This document shows positions 49,903 through 59,338 of a stretch of DNA of 64,000 bases, in pieces (position 1 is the first letter of the stretch; each line of letters starts with the position of its first letter). The stretch comes from Deinococcales bacterium (GTDB lineage: Bacteria; Deinococcota; Deinococci; Deinococcales; JAAFIG01), in assembly GCA_013298595.1 (NCBI GenBank), contig JAAFIG010000001.1:249056-313055 (forward strand), in the 5' to 3' direction. Below the pieces are notes generated by a model. It ran no database searches, had not been told where the DNA came from, and saw only the letters and a program-made list of their open reading frames with translations. The position numbers and the translations under genes are program-made.

Positions 49903-50432
49903 TGGATACTTCTTTACCGCTGATGTACAACTGGGTCAAACGCACTCGAGCAGATGTTTTGCAATATGTTGAGTCTTTGCCTGCCGAAATATTTTTAGCA
50001 AAACATCCCGATGTGCCCTATGGCAGTATCCGCGACCTACAAGCGCATTTGGCATATGCTTACCTCTGGTGGGTTGGACGGTATGGGCTTGGTTTACCCG
50101 CTTTTTCCCAAGACCTCGAGACACAAGCCATCACAACTGCCGCAGCCATGCGAGCTAAGTTTCTCGAGGTGGATGCTGTACTCGAGCAAGCCTTTGCTAC
50201 TTTTCAGGACGTGGATGTGCCTTTTACAGTCGTAAGACCTGGACGCGACCAACTCGTGGTCACAAAACGCTGGTTAATTGTGCGTCCAATCACCCATGAG
50301 TTTCATCATCATGGGCAAGTGCTGATGCTGGGGCGTTTACTTGGGTATCCTGTGCCAGAGCATCTTGGTGCCGATTTGGTATTACCGGCTGATGTTGTAT
50401 GTCCGACAGAAATTGTAGGTCAGATTTGTTAA
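49903..50432 (+). CDS. DinB-family metal-dependent protein
   Basis: The roughly 176-residue protein has the DinB/DUF664-like four-helix bundle with metal-binding His: Leu-Gln-Ala-His-Leu-Ala-Tyr near 45 and Thr-His-Glu-Phe-His-His-His-Gly-Gln near 128-136. DinB-like proteins include thiol (mycothiol/bacillithiol) S-transferases. The nearby PIG-L deacetylase at the right end makes bacillithiol biochemistry conceivable, but nothing here proves it. Confidence 0.82.
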
Positions 50433-50497
50433 AATTTTAGGATAGGCACAAGTCGTGCCTATTTTTTGTGGATTGTGTTGTGTAGATTGGATTGATT

Positions 50498-52261
50498 GTG
50501 AATACTTTACTTTTGTACTTAAAACCATATCGTACCCTTGTTATTGCTACCCTTGTGTTAGCTGCCATTAACACAGGGTTTTCTTTGCTCGACCCAATTA
50601 TTCTGGGGCGTTTAGTCAAAGTGGCTTTCGAGCATCAAGCCAAACCACTCGAGTGGAGTGCGTATTTACCAACAGTATTGCAATTGCTTTTAGCCAGTGT
50701 TGGTGTGGCAATGGCGAGCCGTATTGCCAAGAATTTTCAAGATTATTTTCTCAATGTGGTTGTGCAAAAATTTGGTGCAAAAGTTTTTACCGATGGTTTA
50801 CAACACGCTATGAAATTGCCTTATCAAGAATTTGAGGATCAGCGCAGTGGCGAAACCCTTTCGATTCTAACCAAAGTTCGGGCTGATGTTGAAAAATTTC
50901 TTAATTTAGCCATTAATGTGATGTTTGGTGTGCTGGTTGGTGTGATTTTTGTTTTTACTTATGCCACAATTTATGTGCATTGGAGTATCCCATTAGCATA
51001 TGCAGCGGGTGTGACCATATTGGTTGTTGCTACCAACTTTCTTAGTCAGAAACTTAAAGCCATTCAAAAAATAATTGTGGCTAAAACCACGGCATTGGCA
51101 GGTTCAACCACCGAATCTTTACGCAATATCGAACTGGTCAAAAGCCTCGGTTTAACCGAACAAGAAATTACACGTTTAAACAAAAATACTTTTAAAATTC
51201 TTGGGCTTGAACTCGAGAAAGTCAAAAATATTCGTGGCATTGGTTTTATTCAAGGCACACTGGTTAATACATTGCGCCAAGTGATTTTATTTATTTTGAT
51301 GTACCTGATTTATGGTGGCACAATGAAAGCTGATCAACTTGTGACCATGCAGATTTTTGCTTTTTTTGTGTTTGGTCCTTTACAAGAAATTGGCAATGTA
51401 TTGCTTTCGTACCGCGAAGCCGAAGCGTCGCTGAATAATTTTAAGAACCTGATGCAAAAAGCCCCTGAAGCTCAACCGCTCGAGCCAAAAAAACTGGGCG
51501 TGGTCTCCAATTTGCATTTTGCCAATGTTGCTTTTAAGCATCGTAGCGCTCAGCATAATGCCATCGAAAAAATCGAGTTTAGTGTCAAGCGTGGCGAAAC
51601 CATTGCCTTTGTTGGACCTAGCGGCTCTGGTAAAAGCACTTTGATGAAACTATTGGTTGGTTTGTATCGTCCACAACAAGGTAATATTTTTTATAACGGC
51701 ATCGACGAAAATGATGTGAATTTCGAGGAATTACGCGCCCAGATTGGTTTTGTGACGCAGGACACCCAATTATTTTCTGGCACAATCAAAGAAAATTTAT
51801 TATTTGTCAACCCGAATGCCTCGGATGAATTACTGCGTGAAACATTGTCTCGAGCTTCCTGTAATGCACTCTTGGCAAAAGCCGATAAAGGCTTAGATAC
51901 AACCATTGGTGAAGGTGGTTTGAAGCTTTCTGGTGGTGAAAAACAACGTATTTCGATAGCCAGGGCTTTGTTACGTCAACCCAGTATTTTGATTTTTGAT
52001 GAGGCAACTTCGGCACTAGATTCAATCACCGAAGAAGACATTACCAACACCATTAAAGAAGTCTCGAGTTCGCAAAATCAAATGACTGTTCTTATTGCCC
52101 ACCGTCTCAGTACCATCATGCACGCAGACCGAATTTATGTACTCGAGCGTGGTGAAATTGTTGAAACAGGTTCACATGAAGCCTTATTGCTCGAGAAGGG
52201 TTTGTACTATGCGATGTGGCGACAACAAATTGGTGAGCGTAAAAAATTAGTAGCGGCGTAG
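50498..52261 (+). CDS. ABC exporter (membrane and ATPase domains fused)
   Basis: The roughly 587-residue protein has six membrane segments (to about 310) and a nucleotide-binding domain: Walker A Gly-Pro-Ser-Gly-Ser-Gly-Lys-Ser-Thr near 376, Q loop Val-Thr-Gln-Asp near 418, signature Leu-Ser-Gly-Gly-Glu-Lys-Gln near 477, Walker B Ile-Leu-Ile-Phe-Asp-Glu-Ala near 500 and His in Ile-Ala-His-Arg near 531. A homodimeric exporter of lipids, drugs or peptides. GTG 50498 (with TAGATT upstream) or TTG 50492 is the start. Could export the small peptides, but it is distant from them. Confidence 0.92.
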   Translation: MNTLLLYLKPYRTLVIATLVLAAINTGFSLLDPIILGRLVKVAFEHQAKPLEWSAYLPTVLQLLLASVGVAMASRIAKNFQDYFLNVVVQKFGAKVFTDGLQHAMKLPYQEFEDQRSGETLSILTKVRADVEKFLNLAINVMFGVLVGVIFVFTYATIYVHWSIPLAYAAGVTILVVATNFLSQKLKAIQKIIVAKTTALAGSTTESLRNIELVKSLGLTEQEITRLNKNTFKILGLELEKVKNIRGIGFIQGTLVNTLRQVILFILMYLIYGGTMKADQLVTMQIFAFFVFGPLQEIGNVLLSYREAEASLNNFKNLMQKAPEAQPLEPKKLGVVSNLHFANVAFKHRSAQHNAIEKIEFSVKRGETIAFVGPSGSGKSTLMKLLVGLYRPQQGNIFYNGIDENDVNFEELRAQIGFVTQDTQLFSGTIKENLLFVNPNASDELLRETLSRASCNALLAKADKGLDTTIGEGGLKLSGGEKQRISIARALLRQPSILIFDEATSALDSITEEDITNTIKEVSSSQNQMTVLIAHRLSTIMHADRIYVLERGEIVETGSHEALLLEKGLYYAMWRQQIGERKKLVAA

Positions 52262-52365
52262 CACTTTTAATGAATTTTCCAGCCATTGTTTTTTGTACTT
52301 TATGGTCGTGACAAAGCTGCTTTGCCTATATTTTCTTTACTCAAGTTCGCAAGGGACACTGGATC

Positions 52366-52413
52366 TTGACATATTCCGACTAAACCACTATGTTTAATTT
52401 AGATTAAGCAGGT
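52366..52413 (+). promoter_or_regulatory. Promoter and possible iron operator of the FbpABC-like operon
   Basis: TTGACA (52366-52371) and TATGTT (52389-52394) are 17 bp apart. The imperfect palindrome TTAAT-TTAG-ATTAA directly after the -10 resembles a DtxR-type iron box, which would suit an iron importer. The operator part is weak. Confidence 0.45.
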
Positions 52414-52451
52414 GCCAATACATTTGACACAAAAGCCAATCAGGAGAAACC

Positions 52452-53459
52452 ATGAAAAAACAAATCACCATCACCATTTTAGCCATCCTCGCCTCGAGTA
52501 TTGCATTGCTTGGCGTTCAAGCTCAATCCAATGAGATCACTGTCTACACCGGACGCGGTAAAGGACTTGTTGATCCGTTAGTACAAACATTCCAAGCCGA
52601 AACAGGGATTAAAGTCAATGTTCGCTATGGTACAGACGCACAAATGTTGGCTGCTGTCCAAGAAGAAGGCACAAAAAGTCCAGCCGATATCTTCTGGGCA
52701 AATACCAGTGGTACATTGGGTTTACTCAGTAAAAGCAACACCCTTAATACACTCAGTTCAACCCTGCTCAACAAAGCAACTAGCTTCGTTCCAGAATCAA
52801 AACGCTGGGTTCCATTATCGATTCGTTTTCGCGTGTTGGCGTACAACCCAGCCAAAATTAAACCAGAACAATTGCCAACCAGTGTTTTGGATTTACCAAA
52901 ATTAACAGCCCTCAAAGGACGTATTGGTTGGACACCAGCTTATGCAAGCTTCCAAGATTTTGTTGGTGCAATTGCCTCAATTCATGGTGATGCCAAAGCC
53001 AAAGAGTGGTTAAGTGGCATGAAAACCTTAGAACCAAAAGCGTACGGTACCAGTAACACCCAAATGCTCGAGGCTTTACGGGCAGGTGAAATTGATGTTG
53101 CACTAACCAATCATTATTATGTGTTGCGTTTTGTTAAAGCAGGTTATCCAATGGGCACACATTACTTCCAAAATGGTGATGTTGGTAGCTTAGCGCTTGT
53201 CACAGGTGCAGGTGTGCTGCGTAGCAGTAAAAAAGTTGCTAATGCCACTAAACTGATGACTTGGTTATTAGCCCCTAAAGCCCAACAATTTTTTAGTGGC
53301 GAAATCTTTGAATACCCTGTCATCAAAAATGCCATCCTACCAAGCACGCTGTTACCACTCGAGCAAATGCTAATTCGTAGCCCCAAAATTGATTTTGATA
53401 AACTCTCGGATTACGTTGACAACGCTCAGAAATTACTGCGCGAAGCTGGCTTAATCTAG
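52452..53459 (+). CDS. fbpA: Iron(III) ABC transporter substrate-binding protein
   Basis: The 335-residue protein has a signal peptide (to about 25) and the FbpA-type binding fold: Thr-Val-Tyr-Thr-Gly-Arg-Gly near 29, Ala-Asp-Ile-Phe-Trp-Ala-Asn near 75, Ile-Gly-Trp-Thr-Pro-Ala-Tyr near 157, and Asn-His-Tyr-Tyr near 215 whose tyrosine pair typically coordinates ferric iron. It delivers iron to the permease encoded 3 bp downstream. GGAG Shine-Dalgarno. Confidence 0.9.
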   Translation: MKKQITITILAILASSIALLGVQAQSNEITVYTGRGKGLVDPLVQTFQAETGIKVNVRYGTDAQMLAAVQEEGTKSPADIFWANTSGTLGLLSKSNTLNTLSSTLLNKATSFVPESKRWVPLSIRFRVLAYNPAKIKPEQLPTSVLDLPKLTALKGRIGWTPAYASFQDFVGAIASIHGDAKAKEWLSGMKTLEPKAYGTSNTQMLEALRAGEIDVALTNHYYVLRFVKAGYPMGTHYFQNGDVGSLALVTGAGVLRSSKKVANATKLMTWLLAPKAQQFFSGEIFEYPVIKNAILPSTLLPLEQMLIRSPKIDFDKLSDYVDNAQKLLREAGLI

Positions 53460-53462
53460 GCA

Positions 53463-55058
53463 ATGCAATTGACTCGTCTAATACAACGTTCAAAAGCCTC
53501 TAACCCCGCACCTCGTCTATTGACTTGGTTCTCGGGGTTGATGGCATTTGCTGTGCTGATCCCAATTGTTTACCTTGTGTTACGAGCACTCGAGGCAGAC
53601 CCCACTCAACTGGTTGACATTGTTTTTCGTAGTCGCAATGTTTTTTTACTCGCCAATACTGTATTGCTGAGTGTTGCTGTACTACTGACCACAACATTGA
53701 TTGGTCTGCCTTTAGCTTGGGTTTTAGCACGAACCAATCTGCGCTTTAAAAATGTTTGGATGATTTTAGGTGCATTGCCCCTGAGCATCCCTGGGTATGT
53801 TGGCGCGTTTTCCTTACTCGCAGCCAATGGACCTGGTGGCACACTCGAGGCTGTCTTTGGGTTGTCGTTGCCAAGACCATCAGGTTTCTGGGGAGCATTG
53901 GCAGTACTTACCCTCTACACCTACCCTTACTTATTTTTGAACTTACACACTGCCCTAAATAACTTAGATCCTCGTCTCGAGGAAGCGGCTCGGAGTCTTG
54001 GGCGTTCAAGATGGCAAACTTTTACCAGTGTGATTTTGCCACAACTTCGAGCTGCTTGGTTATCGGCAGCTCTACTGATTGTTTTGCATATCCTAGGTGA
54101 TTTTGCAGTGGTTTCGCTGATGCGTTTTGAAACATTTTCCTATGCCATTTACAGCCAATACACATCCAGTCTTGATCGTATTTACGCAGCTTGGTTATCA
54201 CTTGGGTTACTGATTGTTACAATAATTATTTTAATACTCGAGGCTCGGTTAGTTCGCCGTAGTCTTGTACCACGTAATGCCCGTAACTTAGCTCGAGGTG
54301 GCACAGAATTTCGTTTAGGCTGGCTTGAATTTCCTGTGGTTTTGGGTTTATTCAGCTTGGCGGCTGTTAGTGTTTTGTTACCTATTTTCACAGCTTTTTT
54401 TTGGTTACAACGCGAAGCAAGTAACACATTTGTTAACCCTTGGAATGATCTGTTTCAAGCATCTTTAGCAACCATCGGTGTGGCTGCTCCAGCTGCAATC
54501 ATCTGTGCGATTATTGCTATACCATTAAGTTACCTCGGTGTTCGTTACCCAACACAACTCAACCGCATTCTCGAACGCGCCAGTTATCTAGGGTATGCCA
54601 CACCACCATTAGCACTAGCATTAGCCTTGGTATTTTTTACCTTACGGGTTGTACCAGATTTATACCAAACACTGGGTTTACTGATAGCAGCTTATGTTTT
54701 ACATTTTCTTGCCGAAGGGCTAGGACCTGTTCGTGCTGCACTACTCCAAACACCTGTCAGACTCGAAGAAGCAGCCCGTAGTTTAGGAATGCGCCCTGTG
54801 CAAGTCATCCTAAAAATTATTCTGCCCCTTATTTCCAGAGGTGTGCTGGCAAGTGCAGCCCTCGTTTTTTTGAGTGCCGTTAAAGAATTACCATTAACAA
54901 CCATTCTTGCCCCGCCTGGCATTGAAACATTGGCAAAAAATGTGTTTGGTTATACTTCCGAAGCAATGTTCGCTCAAGCCGCTCCACACGCACTTGCTTT
55001 GATTGTTGTCTCGAGCATCTTTATTGGACTTGTGCTGCGACGCAATCAGCGTAGTTAA
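53463..55058 (+). CDS. fbpB: Iron(III) ABC transporter permease, two-domain
   Basis: The 531-residue protein has 12 membrane segments in two homologous halves. Each half has an EAA loop: Glu-Glu-Ala-Ala-Arg-Ser-Leu-Gly near 174 and again near 435, where it contacts the ATPase. Fused permeases are usual in FbpB. It lies 3 bp after fbpA and is therefore cotranscribed. Confidence 0.92.
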   Translation: MQLTRLIQRSKASNPAPRLLTWFSGLMAFAVLIPIVYLVLRALEADPTQLVDIVFRSRNVFLLANTVLLSVAVLLTTTLIGLPLAWVLARTNLRFKNVWMILGALPLSIPGYVGAFSLLAANGPGGTLEAVFGLSLPRPSGFWGALAVLTLYTYPYLFLNLHTALNNLDPRLEEAARSLGRSRWQTFTSVILPQLRAAWLSAALLIVLHILGDFAVVSLMRFETFSYAIYSQYTSSLDRIYAAWLSLGLLIVTIIILILEARLVRRSLVPRNARNLARGGTEFRLGWLEFPVVLGLFSLAAVSVLLPIFTAFFWLQREASNTFVNPWNDLFQASLATIGVAAPAAIICAIIAIPLSYLGVRYPTQLNRILERASYLGYATPPLALALALVFFTLRVVPDLYQTLGLLIAAYVLHFLAEGLGPVRAALLQTPVRLEEAARSLGMRPVQVILKIILPLISRGVLASAALVFLSAVKELPLTTILAPPGIETLAKNVFGYTSEAMFAQAAPHALALIVVSSIFIGLVLRRNQRS

Positions 55059-55129
55059 CTATTCCAGACTCGAGTCCCTGTTTACAAAGCATTTAGTTTG
55101 ATACAACACAGACCGAACGAAGGGATGTT

Positions 55130-56152
55130 GTGGTTATGCTTGCAGTTACTCAGTTACTTAAACGCTTTCACAGTAGTCATCCACCTGTAGTCAACGGTGT
55201 TTCATTCACTGTCCAAGCGGGTAGTATCGCCGCGATTCTAGGACCTAGTGGTTGTGGCAAAACCACCACATTGCGATTAATTGCAGGTTTTGAACGTACC
55301 GATGCAGGAAAAATTGTGCTCGATGATGTCATACTCAGTGACCAAACACAGCATCTTGCCCCCGAAGCTCGAGGGATTGGCTTTGTTTTCCAAGATTACG
55401 CTTTGTTCCCACATATCAATGTTTTACAAAATGTCGCCTTTGGATTACGTGGTGCAGATCGTTTAGAACGCGCCAAAGAAGTTTGTGCTTTGGTTGGTTT
55501 AAATATTTTTACCAATCGTATGCCACATCAACTCAGTGGCGGACAACAACAACGAGTTGCTTTAGCTCGAGCACTTGCCCCAAGACCAAAATTGGTTTTA
55601 CTCGATGAACCCTTCTCGAGTTTAGATGCTGGTTTACGAGAAAGTACTCGAGCTGAAGTGCGCGATATTTTACGCTCCAGTGGTGCAACCGCTTTACTGG
55701 TCACCCATGACCAAGAAGAAGCCATGTCTTTCGCCGATCAGTTACTGGTCATGCGCGATGGTAAACTCGAGCAAGCAGGCGTTCCCGAAACTGTTTACAC
55801 ACGCCCACGAACAGCTTTTGTAGCCAGTTTTTTAGGTAAAACAAATTTATTTCCTGCTCGAGTACAAAATAGCATCGCTGAAACACCATTTGGACAAATC
55901 AATGTGGCGGGTTTAAGTGATGGTTCAACGATGTTGTCTTTACGCCCCGAAGATTTAGCCTTTGCCGATGTTGGCTTATCTGCCAAAATTCTCAGTCGAG
56001 AATTTAAAGGGCATGATGTGACTTATACTGTTCGTGCTGACCAGTTGACATTGATTGTACAAAGACCCAGCCCAGCCATGTGGCAAGTTGGACAGCAAGT
56101 TCATATCAAACTGATAGGACAACCAACTGTGGTTCAAGGCAGCAGTTCATAA
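55130..56152 (+). CDS. fbpC: Iron(III) ABC transporter ATP-binding protein
   Basis: The 340-residue protein has Walker A Gly-Pro-Ser-Gly-Cys-Gly-Lys-Thr-Thr near 37, Q loop Phe-Gln-Asp-Tyr near 88, signature Leu-Ser-Gly-Gly-Gln-Gln-Gln near 135, Walker B Leu-Val-Leu-Leu-Asp-Glu-Pro near 155 and His in Val-Thr-His-Asp. A C-terminal TOBE-like regulatory domain follows. Start GTG 55130 after GAAGGGA, or ATG 55136. It completes the operon fbpABC after a 71-bp gap. Confidence 0.92.
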   Translation: MVMLAVTQLLKRFHSSHPPVVNGVSFTVQAGSIAAILGPSGCGKTTTLRLIAGFERTDAGKIVLDDVILSDQTQHLAPEARGIGFVFQDYALFPHINVLQNVAFGLRGADRLERAKEVCALVGLNIFTNRMPHQLSGGQQQRVALARALAPRPKLVLLDEPFSSLDAGLRESTRAEVRDILRSSGATALLVTHDQEEAMSFADQLLVMRDGKLEQAGVPETVYTRPRTAFVASFLGKTNLFPARVQNSIAETPFGQINVAGLSDGSTMLSLRPEDLAFADVGLSAKILSREFKGHDVTYTVRADQLTLIVQRPSPAMWQVGQQVHIKLIGQPTVVQGSSS

Positions 56153-56332
56153 CAAAATGTTTGCTCGAGTAAGCTTTTATATTTGCAGTGTCAAACAAGT
56201 GCAAAAATGTAAATTCGAGCTGCCAAATTACTGAGAATACTGCGACTGAAAGGCAAAAAACGAATCTCATGAATTGTAAAGTACTCGAGCAAACACCGTG
56301 CTACTGCCTTGATGCGTTAGGCTACTGACAAG
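56153..56332. other. Spacer before the luciferase-like gene
   Basis: The 180 bp hold two CTCGAG sites and a TAGGCT box at 56318-56323, 9 nt before ATG 56333. No hairpin or gene is evident. Confidence 0.4.
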
Positions 56333-57430
56333 ATGCCCACCCTCAACCAAGAACTACCCGTAACAACAAAACAAAAACCTTTTGAACTGGGTATTTACTC
56401 CTTCGTCGAAAACACCCCTGACCCAACAACACACAGCAAAATCAGTGCTGCCCAGCGGTTAGCGGATTTACTCGAGGAAATCGAATTAGCCGATCAAATT
56501 GGTTTAGATGCTTTTGGTATTGGTGAGCATCACCGCGAGGAGTATGTGGCATCTTCGCCCGCTGTTATTTTGGCAGCAGCGGCGACTCGTACCAAAAACA
56601 TCACACTTGGTAGTGCCGTGACAGTACTCAGTTCAGACGATCCTGTGCGGGTTTTTCAAGATTTTGCAACACTGGATTTACTCTCGGGTGGACGGGCAGA
56701 AATTGTGGCTGGAAGAGGATCGTTTATTGAATCTTTTCCACTATTTGGTTACGACTTAAACGATTATCATGAGTTATTTGCCGAGAAACTCGAGTTGTTA
56801 CTCGAGCTTAGAAATACCGAACGTGTTTCTTGGACGGGTCAGCACCGCGCTGCAATCCATAATTTACCTGTGTTTCCACGACCTTACCAACCCAAAATGC
56901 CAATTTGGGTTGGGGTTGGTGGTACACCCGAATCGGTGATACGAGCCGCAACACTGGGTTTACCAATGGCACTAGCCATTATTGGGGGCGAACCCATTCG
57001 CTTTAAACCACTGATAGATTTGTACTGGAATACCGCTCGAGCCGCAGGGCACGATTTAAGCCAATTAGCAGTCAGTGTCAATTCGCACGGCTTTATTGCC
57101 GATACGACACAAAAAGCCTTAGATCAATCGTTTCCATCGGTGGCAATGATCATGAATAAAATTGGGCGTGAACGTGGTTGGTCACCGTTAACCAAAGCAC
57201 AATACGATGCCTCGAGCCAATTGCGTGGACATTTAGCCGTTGGCAACCCCGAAGCAGTGGCTGAAAAAATTATTTATCAACAACAAATCATGGGGCATAA
57301 CAGGTACATGTTGCAACTCAGTGTTGGCACGCTGCCACACAAAGATTTGATGCACGCTATCGAATTGTACGGCACAAAAGTCGCACCAATGGTTCGCCAA
57401 GAAATTGGACAACTTGCTACTCGTACATAG
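56333..57430 (+). CDS. LLM-class flavin-dependent oxidoreductase
   Basis: The 365-residue protein has a luciferase-like monooxygenase barrel: Phe-Gly-Ile-Gly-Glu-His-His near 62, [15 protein letters not shown] near 92, and Gly-Arg-Gly-Ser-Phe-Ile near 125. Such enzymes use reduced flavin to oxidise diverse substrates; the substrate is not readable. Not in an operon. Confidence 0.9.
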   Translation: MPTLNQELPVTTKQKPFELGIYSFVENTPDPTTHSKISAAQRLADLLEEIELADQIGLDAFGIGEHHREEYVASSPAVILAAAATRTKNITLGSAVTVLSSDDPVRVFQDFATLDLLSGGRAEIVAGRGSFIESFPLFGYDLNDYHELFAEKLELLLELRNTERVSWTGQHRAAIHNLPVFPRPYQPKMPIWVGVGGTPESVIRAATLGLPMALAIIGGEPIRFKPLIDLYWNTARAAGHDLSQLAVSVNSHGFIADTTQKALDQSFPSVAMIMNKIGRERGWSPLTKAQYDASSQLRGHLAVGNPEAVAEKIIYQQQIMGHNRYMLQLSVGTLPHKDLMHAIELYGTKVAPMVRQEIGQLATRT

Positions 57431-57510
57431 TCTCGAGTAACTTTGTTTTGACTATCCTAAAAAGCTGTGCTGTGCAAACTAAAATCAAAGATTCCAAAAC
57501 AGATCGGAAA

Positions 57511-58245
57511 TTATTCCTCGAGAAAATCCATATTGGCATTGCTATAAACACTTTGCACATCATCTAAATCCTCGAGTGCTTCGAGTACTCGAGCAACTTT
57601 TGGTGCATCTTCGGCACTGACATCAACAATGTTTTCGGCAATGCTGGTAAATTCTGCGCTAATTGGTTCGATCCCTGCTTTACGAAAACCTTCGGCAACA
57701 CCAATCATATCGGCAAAAGTGGTGTAGACATCCATGCGTGGTTCGCCATCTTCTTCGTAAATCTCGAGGTCGTCTGCACCTAAATCCATTGCCATTAACT
57801 GGGTGTCATCATCGTTTTTGGCTAAAGTAATTAAGCCTTTTCGTTCAAACATCCATGCCACACCACCACTCATATTGCCACCATGTTTGGTAAAAGCATG
57901 GCGAACTTCACCAGCAGTGCGGTTGCGGTTGTTGGTTAAACCATACACCAGCACCGCTACACCAGCCACGGCATAGCCTTCGTAAATCACTTCATCAAGT
58001 TGTACAGCTTCGCCGCCGCCAAGGGCTTTTTTAATGGCATTAGCAATGTTATCCGCAGGGACACCATCGCGTTTTGCCAGCGACAACGCATTTTTTAAAC
58101 CCAAATTGGCTGATGGATCGCCACTACCACCACCACGCACAGCAGCTGTAATAGCTGCCAGATGCTTGGAGTACATCGCGCCACGTTTTTTGTCCGTGAC
58201 TGCTTTCTTACGCTTAATTTGTGCCCATTTACTATGACCTGCCAT
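57511..58245 (-). CDS. yebC: YebC/PmpR-family regulatory or translation factor
   Basis: The 244-residue protein starts Met-Ala-Gly-His-Ser-Lys-Trp-Ala-Gln-Ile-Lys after a GGAGG. The three-domain YebC body includes Ala-Val-Arg-Gly-Gly-Gly-Ser-Gly-Asp-Pro near 35, Tyr-Glu-Gly-Tyr near 90 and Gly-Gly-Asn-Met near 130. YebC proteins act as transcription regulators or relieve ribosome stalling at proline runs. The frame upstream of 58245 is not part of the protein. Confidence 0.95.
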   Translation of the reverse strand: MAGHSKWAQIKRKKAVTDKKRGAMYSKHLAAITAAVRGGGSGDPSANLGLKNALSLAKRDGVPADNIANAIKKALGGGEAVQLDEVIYEGYAVAGVAVLVYGLTNNRNRTAGEVRHAFTKHGGNMSGGVAWMFERKGLITLAKNDDDTQLMAMDLGADDLEIYEEDGEPRMDVYTTFADMIGVAEGFRKAGIEPISAEFTSIAENIVDVSAEDAPKVARVLEALEDLDDVQSVYSNANMDFLEE

Positions 58246-58376
58246 AAAAACCTCCGTAAAACCTCGAGAAAAACAAAACAAAAAGCCGTTTAGCTCGAGT
58301 GAAGCGGGGGTGGGTAGACCGTTTCGTAAATTACGCTGTTCACAACCCGCGAAGATTAACACACTTATGCCAACAC

Positions 58377-58405
58377 TTGCAGCTTACCTACCTTGGTGCT
58401 ATTGT
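58377..58405 (+). promoter_or_regulatory. Promoter of the tRNA gene
   Basis: TTGCAG (58377-58382) and TATTGT (58400-58405) with an exact 17-bp spacer lie 12 bp upstream of the mature tRNA 5' end. Confidence 0.65.
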
Positions 58406-58417
58406 TCGCGTCTGTGT

Positions 58418-58493
58418 GGGGATGTGGCGCAGCTGGGAGCGCGCATGAATCGCACTCATGAGGTCGCGGGTTCGACTCCCGCCATCTCCACCA
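58418..58493 (+). tRNA. tRNA-Ala (anticodon CGC)
   Basis: A 76-nt cloverleaf: acceptor GGGGATG/CATCTCC including the G3:U70 pair that identifies alanine tRNA, D arm GCGC/GCGC with AGCTGGGA loop, anticodon stem CATGA/TCATG with loop ATCGCAC (anticodon CGC, U33 present), T arm GCGGG TTCGACT CCCGC, and encoded ACCA. It reads GCG codons. Confidence 0.95.
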
Positions 58494-58496
58494 AGT

Positions 58497-58524
58497 TCCC
58501 CTCAAGAAACTCGAGGGGATTTTT
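58497..58524 (+). terminator. Terminator after tRNA-Ala
   Basis: Stem TCCCCTC (58497-58503)/GAGGGGA (58513-58519) with a 9-nt loop is followed by five T. A CTCGAG overlaps the right arm. Confidence 0.85.
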
Positions 58525-58558
58525 GTTTTATTAACCATATGAGATAACATCGCTCGAG

Positions 58559-58945
58559 TTAAACAGCTGCCATAGCTTCAATTTCAAGTTTCCATTTTGG
58601 ATCGAGCAATTGGCAACAGATAACAGTAGAAGACACTTGATGCTGCCCTAAGTATTTTACGCGTAATTGAACATTGGCTTCATCATCTTCTGGATTTGCA
58701 AGATATGTGCGTAGTGATACCAGATTGATGTAATCCATATCGGCTGCCCGTAAAAGCGTACCAATATGTTGCCAGATAATCTCTCCTTGTTCCACAAAGG
58801 AGTTAGGCATGGTTTTCCCATCGGCAAGATAGCCATTTAAACCGCTAATCAGTAACAAACGTGAACCTCCACGAATCTCGATAGCATGGCTGTACGCTTG
58901 GTATGGTGGAAATAATTCAGGTGGATTATGGTGAATAATTGCCAT
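58559..58945 (-). CDS. RidA-family (YjgF/YER057c) protein
   Basis: The 128-residue protein has the RidA chorismate-mutase-like fold: Pro-Pro-Tyr-Gln-Ala-Tyr-Ser-His-Ala-Ile near 13, Leu-Ile-Ser-Gly-Leu-Asn-Gly near 32 and Leu-Asp-Pro-Lys-Trp-Lys-Leu-Glu-Ile-Glu-Ala near 113. The Arg that binds the carboxylate in RidA is not clear in the expected Arg-x-Tyr position (Leu-Arg-Thr-Tyr-Leu), so enzymatic imine hydrolysis is uncertain. It is in a leftward run uvrA - small protein - this gene. Confidence 0.85.
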   Translation of the reverse strand: MAIIHHNPPELFPPYQAYSHAIEIRGGSRLLLISGLNGYLADGKTMPNSFVEQGEIIWQHIGTLLRAADMDYINLVSLRTYLANPEDDEANVQLRVKYLGQHQVSSTVICCQLLDPKWKLEIEAMAAV

Positions 58946-58954
58946 ATTGATTTC

Positions 58955-59329
58955 CTAGAGTGTCCAATCGTTGCTTTGTGGATTGTACAAAACCAGTGTT
59001 TTAGCATCTGATAATTCACTAGCATCTTGGAGCAATTCAAAAATAGCATTTTCATCATTCCAATAAGGAACACTAAACGCAATCTGTGTTGCAAAAACTG
59101 TGACACTGATTGGACTTTTGCCAACATACCGCACAAATCCTTTGCTTTCTAGGGACTCGGATTCTACTTGATATTTGTATTTTACGAGCCGCTCGAGAAA
59201 TTGCTGGACATCTCGAGGTTCGAGTGGCACAGGCTCGATTTCATCAAATTGAGTTTTTGGATTAATTTTTTGTTGTTTTTTTAAGGCTTTTCTGGTTGCA
59301 GCATGGAAAATTGAAACGCTGTAACTCAT
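58955..59329 (-). CDS. Protein of unknown function (124 residues)
   Basis: The protein is mixed alpha/beta with a Lys-rich N-terminal part, Leu-Glu-Pro-Arg-Asp-Val-Gln-Gln-Phe-Leu-Glu-Arg-Leu near 37 and Trp near 89 and 122; no signal peptide. It sits 9 bp after uvrA on the same strand and 9 bp before the RidA-like gene, so the three may be cotranscribed. I do not recognise a family. Confidence 0.7.
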   Translation of the reverse strand: MSYSVSIFHAATRKALKKQQKINPKTQFDEIEPVPLEPRDVQQFLERLVKYKYQVESESLESKGFVRYVGKSPISVTVFATQIAFSVPYWNDENAIFELLQDASELSDAKTLVLYNPQSNDWTL

Positions 59330-59338
59330 ATATCTCCT

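Noticed and set aside
58246-58362. Upstream extension of YebC
   Set aside because: The conserved family start is Met-Ala-Gly-His-Ser-Lys-Trp at 58245 with its own GGAGG.
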